Shown here piece after piece: positions 35,886-42,959 of a stretch of DNA of 64,000 bases (positions are counted from its first letter, which is position 1; the number at the start of each line of letters is the position of its first letter). The position numbers were made by a program, and so were the translations under genes. Below the pieces are notes generated by a model. The model saw only the letters and a list, made by a program, of their open reading frames with translations. It searched no databases and had not been told where the DNA came from. The stretch is from positions 248,001-312,000 of the forward strand of contig NZ_CP059570.1 of NCBI RefSeq assembly GCF_014055005.1, read 5' to 3'. Source of the DNA: Neisseria dentiae. GTDB lineage: Bacteria; Pseudomonadota; Gammaproteobacteria; Burkholderiales; Neisseriaceae.

Positions 35886-37207
35886 TTAGTCAAGACAAAG
35901 CAAAGAAAGCGCATGAAGCCGTATTTGGTGGCGGCGGCTTCGACGACGCGCCAAAGGCGGCTTCATGCGCCGGTATGGCGCCCCCCTTATCTAATAGGGG
36001 GGGAGCAGAAACGGAAGCGGTCGTAAGCGTGGAGCAGGAAGCGTTTGAAAAATACACCCACTTTTTGACCGATTCCAAAGGCCGTTTGCTGGAAATTCCG
36101 TTAAGACGCGGTAAGGCAAATTCCGCCTTTATTGACCAAATCAGTTTTTCCATTCATGAAGATACCTTGTCGCTGCTCGCCGGTTATCCGCTCGTTGCAG
36201 ATGATGAATACATTATCCGTGCATCAATGGCACTTAACGATATTTTCGGCTTTGGCATTACAGAAAAAGCCAAACATTCGGGCGGCCGTTTCTATGATTC
36301 CTGCTGGTTGATGGGAACCGATAACGCCCAATACGGGCGTGTTCACTTCGGCGGCCAAAACAACACAATGTTGGTCGAAATTACCGCCACCGGCTGCAAT
36401 GCCGCTTCAGACGGCTGGGAATCCCGTCTTTACCAATTCATCACCAAAGCCGTCCGCCCGAAAATTACCCGTATCGATATTGCCAAAGACTTTTTCAACG
36501 GCGAATACACGCCCGAACAAGCCAAAGCTGACCGACTGGCGGGCAAATTCACCAATCACCACATGATGCCTGATGGCGAATCTGTCGGAACAGACTGGGA
36601 ATCAAACAATGGTAAGGGCAAAACCTATTATGTCGGCTCGCGCGAATCGTCCAAATACGTCCGTGTGTACGAAAAAGGCAAACAGTTGGGCGACAAAGAA
36701 AGCCCTTGGGTGCGTTTTGAAATCGAATTCAAGGCCAAAGATATTGTGATTCCTTTTGAGGTGCTGACCGTGCCGGGCGAATACTTCGGCGGTGCATATC
36801 CCATTTGCTCGCAGTTCCAAGAGAAAGCCAAACGGATTGAAGCCGTACAAAAGAATCTTGAATTGACTTTTGAACGCTGTATCGAAGTAGCCAGAAACCA
36901 AGTTGGCCGCGCCATCAATGCCGCCAAATCCATGTTCCCGAACAAACAGCCTGCCGAAATACTGGCCATGTTTGAACCCGAACACGACTTATTGCCTAAG
37001 CGTTTGAGTATGGAAGCCTATTCAGCCGAACATAATCACGCACCTGCTGTTCATGAAGATGAAGGCCGTCTGAAACTGGGCGAATCCGCCCAAATGCTGA
37101 TTGAAATGGTATTGGAACAGAAACAAAAAATGACCAAGCTGATTTCAGACAAGCACGAAGAAGATTATTTGGCTTGGGCGTATCACCAATATTCTAGCAA
37201 GTTTTAA
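35882..37207 (+). CDS. Phage replication initiation protein (Rep_trans/pII-like)
   Basis: 441 residues, rolling-circle initiator of the phage. Conserved parts are KITRIDIAKDFFNGEY (near 200), YYVGSRESSKYVRVYEKGKQ (near 250) and SPWVRFEIEFKAKDI, typical of the Rep_trans/replication initiation factor family. The first 50 residues are Gly/Ala-rich and look unconserved; their DNA contains a 13-bp inverted repeat and a C6/G6 hairpin. One AG-DUS lies inside the gene at 37063-37074. Confidence 0.88.
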   Translation: MISQDKAKKAHEAVFGGGGFDDAPKAASCAGMAPPLSNRGGAETEAVVSVEQEAFEKYTHFLTDSKGRLLEIPLRRGKANSAFIDQISFSIHEDTLSLLAGYPLVADDEYIIRASMALNDIFGFGITEKAKHSGGRFYDSCWLMGTDNAQYGRVHFGGQNNTMLVEITATGCNAASDGWESRLYQFITKAVRPKITRIDIAKDFFNGEYTPEQAKADRLAGKFTNHHMMPDGESVGTDWESNNGKGKTYYVGSRESSKYVRVYEKGKQLGDKESPWVRFEIEFKAKDIVIPFEVLTVPGEYFGGAYPICSQFQEKAKRIEAVQKNLELTFERCIEVARNQVGRAINAAKSMFPNKQPAEILAMFEPEHDLLPKRLSMEAYSAEHNHAPAVHEDEGRLKLGESAQMLIEMVLEQKQKMTKLISDKHEEDYLAWAYHQYSSKF

Positions 37208-37261
37208 AAGGCAGAACGCTGCCGCCTGAAAGTGCAGCGTATTTATGAAAGGAAAACCATC

Positions 37262-37558
37262 ATGCAAATGCAGATTCAAGGCCAAATCATGGGCGTAAAA
37301 CGTTTTAACGGCCAAATCGACGGCAAAACATTCGACTACTGCCGCGTTATCGTCGCAACCCCGTTAGATGCCAGCCAAGGCAACGCCTTGGGCAGCTCGG
37401 CTACGGAATACGATTTCGGCGGTTCCGTTAATTTTGAACAATTCAAAGGCGCATCATTCCCTTTTGAAGCCAATTTAACCGTTGAGCTGGTAACTAACGG
37501 CAAAAGCCAAAAACTGAAAATCATCGGTTTCCAGCCCAAAACACAAAGCAAAGGTTAA
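37262..37558 (+). CDS. Probable phage single-stranded DNA-binding protein (pV-like)
   Basis: 98 residues from the ATG at 37262, which follows GAAAGGA; the longer frame from 37232 has no good ribosome site. The sequence MQIQGQIMGVKRFNGQIDGKTFDYC fits the small beta-rich DUF1293-type proteins found after rep in filamentous phages. The pV-like role is inferred mainly from position and size. Confidence 0.72.
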   Translation: MQMQIQGQIMGVKRFNGQIDGKTFDYCRVIVATPLDASQGNALGSSATEYDFGGSVNFEQFKGASFPFEANLTVELVTNGKSQKLKIIGFQPKTQSKG

Positions 37559-37561
37559 GCC

Positions 37562-37759
37562 ATGACGATAACCCATGTTTATGTAGTGCAGTCACGGGAA
37601 ACAGGGGATTTCCTATACCCGTCTGATACGGGTGATGTGGGTCATACGCCGTTTATAAACCAAGCCGGTTTTTTCTTCGATAGGAACGAAGCCATAGAAA
37701 CCGCGCTGGAAGAGATAGGTGACAACTTTATCGTCTTTGGTTTCCTGACTGAAATGTAA
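37562..37759 (+). CDS. Small phage protein of unknown function
   Basis: 65 residues, MTITHVYVVQSRETGDFLYPS, starting 3 bases after the ssDNA-binding gene. No membrane segment, no recognised family. Position between pV-like and coat genes makes a phage role likely. Confidence 0.65.
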   Translation: MTITHVYVVQSRETGDFLYPSDTGDVGHTPFINQAGFFFDRNEAIETALEEIGDNFIVFGFLTEM

Positions 37760-37844
37760 AAGATTCAGGCTCGGCGGGCGGTCTGATTACCTTCACAAAG
37801 CCCGTACCTAAATTTTTCTTAACTCACTTTTGAAAGGAAATATC

Positions 37845-38063
37845 ATGAAAGCAATGAATATTGCCCGTAAATACGGCGCAAAAGCCGCCTTTTTTGTAGC
37901 CGCTCCGCTGGCTCTCGCTACTCAAGCCTATGCTGCTTTGCCTGAAGCGGCAAAAACAGGTATTGAAACTGCCAAATCAGACGGCCTTGAAGCTGGTTGG
38001 CTGGTAGTGGGCGTATTTGCGGCGCTGTTTGTTATCTCCATCGTAAAACGCTTGTTGCGATAA
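37845..38063 (+). CDS. Major coat protein (pVIII-like)
   Basis: 72-residue precursor: basic N terminus, a hydrophobic signal ending TQAYA (cleavage about residue 26), then an acidic/amphipathic segment, a single membrane helix (AGWLVVGVFAALFVISIV) and a basic tail KRLLR. This is the standard layout of an inovirus major coat protein. The start ATG follows GAAAGGAAA. The C-terminal half resembles that of the next gene product. Confidence 0.85.
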   Translation: MKAMNIARKYGAKAAFFVAAPLALATQAYAALPEAAKTGIETAKSDGLEAGWLVVGVFAALFVISIVKRLLR

Positions 38064-38075
38064 TAGGTAAACAGA

Positions 38076-38351
38076 ATGTACTACCAAGTTGGAAATAAAT
38101 GTCTTGAGCAAAGCCAGGCTGAAAACGTCTATTTCAGTTTGGTAGTACCTCAAATTAGTCAAGACGGCCAAATTATCAAGCCAGAATACAACGGTTCCGC
38201 ATGGGTTTTAAACGGCCAAACTATTAAGGCAAATCTGCCGCAATGCAATCCCGTTGATAATCTGAAATCAGGTCTTGAAACAGGCTGGCTGCTTTTCGGT
38301 GTCATGGCTGCCGTGTATTTCGTTTCAATTACAAAAAGGCTGTTTCAATGA
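38076..38351 (+). CDS. Minor coat-like phage membrane protein
   Basis: 91 residues. The N-terminal part has two cysteines and no signal sequence; the C terminus (GLETGWLLFGVMAAVYFVSITKRLF) closely parallels the C terminus of the pVIII-like protein, so it is probably inserted in the virion or membrane by the same mode. The stop overlaps the start of a 24-residue frame. Confidence 0.72.
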   Translation: MYYQVGNKCLEQSQAENVYFSLVVPQISQDGQIIKPEYNGSAWVLNGQTIKANLPQCNPVDNLKSGLETGWLLFGVMAAVYFVSITKRLFQ

Positions 38352-38422
38352 TGATGGATTATTACTTTTATCTTGGATTGGCCGTTCCGGTTGCGATTGG
38401 CTTTATTCTTTTTAAGGACTGA
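38348..38422 (+). CDS. 24-residue phage mini-protein (pVII/pIX-like candidate)
   Basis: A 24-codon frame, MMMDYYFYLGLAVPVAIGFI and four more residues (LFKD), overlaps the stop of the preceding gene as ATGA. It is a single hydrophobic helix with a short charged end, the size and form of pVII/pIX capping proteins of inoviruses. Translation is not proven; support comes from the overlap, position and composition. Confidence 0.6.
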   Translation: MMMDYYFYLGLAVPVAIGFILFKD

Positions 38423-38495
38423 TACCGTCATTTATGAAAACGTGTTAAATTCGCACTTTCAAAACTGTAACGATGGTTAGAAAGTGGGGTTTGAG

Positions 38496-38819
38496 ATGTT
38501 TTATATTTCGGAAGATGAATTAAAGTTTAAGCAAGATACTGTTTTTGAATATCGTGATTTAAAACTTAATCAGATATGTGTTAGGGAACTTGTTTTATTG
38601 AATGAACGTTATCCTATTGATGATTTTGTTTCTTTTGCAAGGCGATATTTCCAGTATTTCCTTAATAGAACTTATTTGAATGATATTGTTGTATTTTTTG
38701 AAGATAGTTCTATTTTGAAAGTTCATTTTTCCGATTCGGGCTTTGAATGTTCGGAATATTATGATAATGAAATTTCAACAGCTTTTTATTACGGGCGTTA
38801 TTCTATTCGTTTGCTCTAA
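38496..38819 (+). CDS. AT-rich orphan gene in the prophage
   Basis: 107 residues beginning MFYISEDELKFKQDTVFEYRD; no family recognised, no signal or membrane segment. Codon use is strongly A/T-ending, unlike rep or zot. It starts 73 bases after the mini-protein, with AAAGTGGGG upstream, and its end overlaps the tspB-like gene by 53 bases. It could be a cargo or immunity/superinfection gene; that is speculation. Confidence 0.6.
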   Translation: MFYISEDELKFKQDTVFEYRDLKLNQICVRELVLLNERYPIDDFVSFARRYFQYFLNRTYLNDIVVFFEDSSILKVHFSDSGFECSEYYDNEISTAFYYGRYSIRLL

Positions 38820-40398
38820 CTCATTTGCTTCGGTTATTGAGCGAAGTTCTGACCATCTTTTAGTTCAAAATAGTGGTGGCAAGGTTATTTATCAGGATAT
38901 AACCCGTATTGATGGCAAAGAATTTCGCTCTGTTAACTGGTCTAAAACTGAAGAGGCTGAAGCGCGTTATCTTGCTAAAAAAATTAATGAAGTATCTGTA
39001 AAACACGCTGCTAGTGGTGCCATTTCTTCTTCTAAAGTTCCTGTTTCTATTGCGGCTTCTGTCCCTCGCCAAACCGTCCTAAAAAACTTGCTTGGCAAAG
39101 CCATTGCAGGCGGCCGCCTCGCCGCCGGTGCGGGCAGCGGTCCGATCGGCTGGGGAATCACGGCGGCAACCGTTGCAAAAACCGCCTATGATTTAGTTGC
39201 GCCAACACTACAGGAAAACGGCTACGTATGGGATAGCAACGCCCAAAACTTCGTTACTACGAAAGAATATATTATCGAAATAACAGGTAATGATGACCGT
39301 AAAGATAGCGAAGGCAAACAACTGGTTCTTTACCGTATGGGGTTGACCAAGCGGTCTTATGATTACGGCTACGAAAGCTATAAATCAACCTTAGACGGCT
39401 TGTGTGATAGGGCTTCGCGTGATGTTGATGCCTATTATGAAAGTAAGGGTAATACCAGTCATAAAGCTAAAAGTTATACTGGCTCTACTCCGTATGGTGG
39501 TTGTAGTGCTGTTACTGGTTGGGGGGCTGCGGTTAAGGCCTTTTGGACTATCAAGCCGAATACCAAACAGCCTATAACCCAATCCGAATTTGACGATATT
39601 ATCGGCTCTCGTGCCGATACGAATCCTACTCCCTATGTCAATGCAACCGCCAATGATGACGGCACTGTGCCGGGTGTAACGACAAGCCCCGATGTAACCG
39701 TACCTAACGGCACCGTTGTAACAATCGGCCCATATACCGATACAGACGGCCAGCCCAAACAGGTAACAGTAACCTTTAATACCGCCAACGGTCAAACAAC
39801 CGTAAATGTTCAGATTACTCCGCGCCCCGATTTAACCCCGAACAGTTCGTCCGCGCCGTCGTCAAGCCCGGGCAGTTCCAGCAATTCGGGTAGTTCGTCC
39901 AATCCGGGCAGTTCCAGCAATCCCGGTAGCTCATCGAATCCGGGTACATCGCCAAGCCCTGATGGTTCCCCGCAAACAGACGGTGATACCCGTACCGAAA
40001 ACATACCTAATCAAGATGGGGATAACAAAGACAATCCTGATAGCGATAAACAAGACGATTCATCAGATGACAAACCCAATGAAAAGCAAGACGGCGGCTT
40101 ATTGTGTGAGTTGTTCCCCGATATTCTCGCCTGTGCAAAAGTCGGGGAACCTACCCAAGATATGTTCGATGGCATTTCAATCCCGCAAACAATAGATGAA
40201 AGAACTTGGGAACCCGATGATTTTTTACCGCCTAATGGTGTTTGCCCTCAGCCTAAAACTTTCCATATTTGGGGTAAGCCCGTTGAAATAAGCTATACGC
40301 CTTTGTGTCATTTTATGGAGCAGGTGCGCTTTGCTGTATTGCTCGGTTTTATCATCATGTCCGCATTTATTGTTTTCGGCTCGTTGAGAAAGGGTTAA
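38767..40398 (+). CDS. TspB-like phage adsorption protein (pIII-like)
   Basis: About 543 residues from the ATG at 38767. Signal peptide (ending SNSFAS), an N-terminal domain, a conserved middle with paired cysteines, a Ser/Gly/Pro/Asn-rich linker (repeats of SSNPG) at about 365-410, an Asp/Lys-rich stretch, a Cys-containing C domain (ISYTPLCHFMEQVRF) and a C-terminal membrane anchor. This fits pIII proteins and the neisserial TspB family. The first 290 bases are AT-rich, then composition becomes typical. Confidence 0.82.
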   Translation: MKFQQLFITGVILFVCSNSFASVIERSSDHLLVQNSGGKVIYQDITRIDGKEFRSVNWSKTEEAEARYLAKKINEVSVKHAASGAISSSKVPVSIAASVPRQTVLKNLLGKAIAGGRLAAGAGSGPIGWGITAATVAKTAYDLVAPTLQENGYVWDSNAQNFVTTKEYIIEITGNDDRKDSEGKQLVLYRMGLTKRSYDYGYESYKSTLDGLCDRASRDVDAYYESKGNTSHKAKSYTGSTPYGGCSAVTGWGAAVKAFWTIKPNTKQPITQSEFDDIIGSRADTNPTPYVNATANDDGTVPGVTTSPDVTVPNGTVVTIGPYTDTDGQPKQVTVTFNTANGQTTVNVQITPRPDLTPNSSSAPSSSPGSSSNSGSSSNPGSSSNPGSSSNPGTSPSPDGSPQTDGDTRTENIPNQDGDNKDNPDSDKQDDSSDDKPNEKQDGGLLCELFPDILACAKVGEPTQDMFDGISIPQTIDERTWEPDDFLPPNGVCPQPKTFHIWGKPVEISYTPLCHFMEQVRFAVLLGFIIMSAFIVFGSLRKG

Positions 40399-40402
40399 AA
40401 AA

Positions 40403-40687
40403 ATGCCTGCTGCTTTTATCCCGCTTTTGGCCTTGCTGCTTAAATTGCTCATAGTCCGCATTATTATTGCTACGGGTCTTACCTTTGTAAGCTATGTAGG
40501 CTATGCCGTCGCACTCACCAAGTTCAAAGAATATGTTGTTGACGCTTTTAGCTCGATGCCGTCTGATATTTTAAACCTGCTGCTGATAGGGGGTTTCGGT
40601 CAGGGTTTGGGTTATCTTTTCGGCGCTTTTTCGTTTTATGTCGGTATGGCTGCTTTAAACAAGCTGACTTTTGTCATGCCTAGATAA
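40403..40687 (+). CDS. DUF2523-type phage membrane protein (pVI-like)
   Basis: 94 residues with two or three hydrophobic helices (LLALLLKLLIVRIIIATGLTF; LLLIGGFGQGLGYLFGAF). The position between the adsorption gene and zot, and the small hydrophobic form, fit the pVI-like/DUF2523 family. It starts 4 bases after the previous stop. Confidence 0.78.
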   Translation: MPAAFIPLLALLLKLLIVRIIIATGLTFVSYVGYAVALTKFKEYVVDAFSSMPSDILNLLLIGGFGQGLGYLFGAFSFYVGMAALNKLTFVMPR

Positions 40688-40696
40688 GGGGTTGCC

Positions 40697-41851
40697 ATGA
40701 TTTATTTAATAACTGGAAATATGGGCACCGGCAAAACGTCTAAAGTTGTTTCTATGATTTTGAACAACGAAGACGGCTTGTTTAAGATGACGCTTGAAGA
40801 TGGTACGGAAGTGCCGCGCCCTCTTTATTTTTGTCATATAGACGGATTAAATAAAGAGAAATTCAAGGCAAAAGAGTTGACTGAAGAACAAATACAGTCT
40901 GCGCCGCTAAATGAACTTGTGCCTACGGGTTCTGTTGTGATAGTTGATGAATGCGATTATGCCTATCCTACCCGCTCTGCGGGGCGCGAAGTGCCGCCAT
41001 ATATTAAAACGCTGAAAGAATTGCGTCATGAGGGTTTTACCTTAATCCTTATGACGCAACATCCGATGATGATAGATCCGTATCTACGTAATCTCGTCTC
41101 GAAACATATACATCTCGAACGTAAGCCAATCGGAATGAAGCAATATTGGTGGTATAAGGCTGTTACCAGTCTTGAAAATCCTGCTGCTGTAACAGGTGTC
41201 CAGTCGGCAAGCTGGAAACCGCCTAAAGACGCATTTAAATACTATAAATCGTCTAGCCAGCATCTTAAATTCAAAAAGAATATTCCCTTAGCTGTTTATG
41301 CTCTGGTTGCCGTTTTCGGATTAATCGCGTGGAAAGGATACGGCGTTTATGATGCTTATAAACGCGGAACGGGGCAGGTTGAAGCTGAAACTTCGGCTAT
41401 ATCTTCCGATGCTGCCGTTTCGCCGGCTTCGTCTCCGATGCCTGCCGCGCCACCGTCTGCGGTGGGGCAGGGTCAAAGCCTCACGCCTGATTTATATGTG
41501 CCTACGCTGGCCGAGAAGCCCGAAAGCAAGCCCCTGTATGACGGTGTAAGACAAGTAAAAACCTATGAACGTATCGCGGCCTGTATTTCGGGTGGAAGTA
41601 GTGGTTGTACCTGCTATTCAGATCAGGCTACACCGCTGAAAGAAGTAAGCGCCGAAATGTGCAAAGACTACGTTAAAAACGGCCTGCCGTTTAACCCGTA
41701 CAAAGACGAAACCACACAAAATAGGCCGTCTGAATCGTCGGCAGGGGGTATCTCTGCCCCTGCTGGGGAAGTGCTGGTAATGGGCGGAAAACCACTACCG
41801 AATTTAATGTATGACGGCTATGTCGAAGCGGGGGAAAAATTCAGGCCGTAA
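40697..41851 (+). CDS. Zot-family phage assembly ATPase (pI-like)
   Basis: 384 residues. N-terminal Zot P-loop domain with Walker A GNMGTGKTSK (about 8-17) and Walker B VVIVDECDYAYPTR near 90; LILMTQHPMMID follows. One membrane helix near residues 197-217 (IPLAVYALVAVFGLIAWKGY), then a periplasmic Pro/Ser-rich part with Cys pairs. It drives extrusion of the virion through the envelope. One AG-DUS lies in the gene at 41723-41734. Confidence 0.92.
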   Translation: MIYLITGNMGTGKTSKVVSMILNNEDGLFKMTLEDGTEVPRPLYFCHIDGLNKEKFKAKELTEEQIQSAPLNELVPTGSVVIVDECDYAYPTRSAGREVPPYIKTLKELRHEGFTLILMTQHPMMIDPYLRNLVSKHIHLERKPIGMKQYWWYKAVTSLENPAAVTGVQSASWKPPKDAFKYYKSSSQHLKFKKNIPLAVYALVAVFGLIAWKGYGVYDAYKRGTGQVEAETSAISSDAAVSPASSPMPAAPPSAVGQGQSLTPDLYVPTLAEKPESKPLYDGVRQVKTYERIAACISGGSSGCTCYSDQATPLKEVSAEMCKDYVKNGLPFNPYKDETTQNRPSESSAGGISAPAGEVLVMGGKPLPNLMYDGYVEAGEKFRP

Positions 41852-41856
41852 ACAGA

Positions 41857-41889
41857 AAGGCCGTCTGAATCGGATTCAGTCGGCCTATT
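41857..41889 (+). terminator. Terminator after zot
   Basis: AGGCCGTCTGAATC (41858-41871) pairs with GATTCAGTCGGCCT ending at 41886, with one mismatch. An AG-DUS forms the left arm. Confidence 0.7.
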
Positions 41890-42040
41890 TGGCGGGTCTC
41901 GCTATTGACTGATTAACATGATGACCGCTAAAATAATCCGCGTGTCAATGTTGACCGTCAAAAGCAGTTTTCCCTTAGCGAAGAGTATTTTAAACTGCAT
42001 TTTAAGCCTTTCAACGTATTAAACGATGACGGGCAATGCC

Positions 42041-42067
42041 AAAATCCCCGCGCCAACGGGGATTTTT
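42041..42067 (+). terminator. Hairpin terminator in the phage non-coding region
   Basis: AATCCCCG, loop CGCCAA, CGGGGATT, then TTT. Second terminator after zot. Confidence 0.65.
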
Positions 42068-42274
42068 GCTATTCCCCGCCCTGCTTGATTCGGTTTTCAT
42101 TCAAAATTAAATCATGTCATTTCCTTTCTTTTTCAGCTGGTTAATCCGTCGCTGGCGAAAATCTCATTAATAATGTTTGGTTCCCTGTCCTGCCAGCCCC
42201 CATCGGGATTGTTGAGCTTGAGGGAAGGGGGGTTGATTAGTGGAGCTGTTTTTTTTATCGGTCTTGCGTCGCTG

Positions 42275-42412
42275 TCGGTCGGGGGTTGCGATTGTCCAAA
42301 AACTGCCCTGTAAATCCTGCAAGGGGGAAGGTTTGTAAAGACGAAGTCTTTATGAATACCCCCTTGCAGGATTTACAGGGCAGTTTTTAAATCGCATAAA
42401 ACCCCCGTCCGA
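42275..42412. repeat. Long phage inverted repeat (packaging-signal or origin candidate)
   Basis: Two 30-base arms, 42298-42327 and 42359-42388, are perfect inverse copies (left arm begins AAAAACTGCCCTG). The 31-base spacer has its own hairpin, TAAAGAC-gaa-GTCTTTA (42336-42352). An outer stem, 42275-42292 against 42391-42412, adds further pairing with one mismatch and a 4-base bulge. In single-stranded DNA this would be a very stable long hairpin. Confidence 0.85.
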
Positions 42413-42560
42413 TTGCGTCGCAAGATGGCGGAAATGCAGCGTAACGGGTAGTTCCGGTAACGGTTGGATTTTTAGGCATCGGCCGACAGGCCGAAACATC
42501 GGGGGCGGCCGGGCGCGAATATGGCCAGGGCTTCGGCATGTTGTTGGTGCGGTAACGCAT
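42387..42560 (-). CDS. Possible 57-residue minus-strand phage ORF
   Basis: On the minus strand an ATG (complement of 42558-42560) follows AAGGAATTC, a good ribosome site, and opens a 57-codon frame rich in Pro and Arg. No family recognised. It ends at the base of the long inverted repeat. Coding status is doubtful. Confidence 0.35.
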   Translation of the reverse strand: MRYRTNNMPKPWPYSRPAAPDVSACRPMPKNPTVTGTTRYAAFPPSCDAIGRGFYAI

Positions 42561-42651
42561 GAATTCCTTGACTGGTATTACCCTAGATAGAGCGCCCCGC
42601 CCCGCCGCCCCCGATGCCTGAATCTTCCTGCACTGTTTGAACAAAACACAA

Positions 42652-42687
42652 TAAAGGCCGTCTGAAACGCGATACAGACGGCCTTTA
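42652..42687. terminator. DUS hairpin before the recombinase region
   Basis: TAAAGGCCGTCTG (42652-42664) and CAGACGGCCTTTA (42675-42687) form a 13-bp stem. It separates the long-hairpin region from the recombinase leader. Confidence 0.65.
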
Positions 42688-42751
42688 GCATTTTATTTCA
42701 ACCGATTTTACTGGCCAAAGCCGAAACGGCGAAAATCGACCGAAACCGGCG

Positions 42752-42846
42752 GGCATAAAATGCCAAATTGCTATAAATACCCGATACCGTTAAAATTCCC
42801 GCGCGGCTCGGATTAGCTACCCGCGCCGCAAAGCTCCCGACTTTGC
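42752..42846 (+). ncRNA. Structured leader of the IS110-type recombinase (bridge-RNA candidate)
   Basis: An extended -10 element TGCTATAAAT lies at 42769-42778. Around and after it are hairpins GGCAT-aaa-ATGCC (42752-42764), GCGCGG-N14-CCGCGC (42801-42826) and GCAAAG-ctcccga-CTTTGC (42828-42846), before the recombinase start at 42960. ATTCCCGCG at 42795-42803 equals the first nine bases of dRS3. IS110 recombinases are known to be guided by a structured RNA encoded next to the gene; that this leader is one is inference. Confidence 0.4.
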
Positions 42847-42959
42847 AAGTACGGCCGATGCGTCCAAGCATGTAACAAAGATTGAAGCGGGGGCTTGTCT
42901 CAATTATCAAGTTTGAACACTATCTAAGGCGCAAAGCCTGTATTTATAAGGTAAAACCC

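Larger units (their letters stand above)
41890..42959. other. Phage non-coding region
   Basis: About 1.07 kb between zot and the recombinase with no strong gene. It holds a hairpin followed by T residues (42041-42067), a very long inverted repeat (42275-42412), a weak minus-strand frame (42387-42560), a long-range GC-rich inverted repeat (CATCGGGGGCGG near 42498 against CCGCCCCCGATG near 42603), a DUS hairpin (42652-42687) and a hairpin series before the recombinase. By analogy with other inoviruses this should hold origins and the packaging signal. Confidence 0.7.

Noticed and set aside
41921..42022. Short plus-strand frame after zot (begins MTAKIIRVS)
   Set aside because: No ribosome site, no family and an origin-like non-coding context; not reported as a gene.
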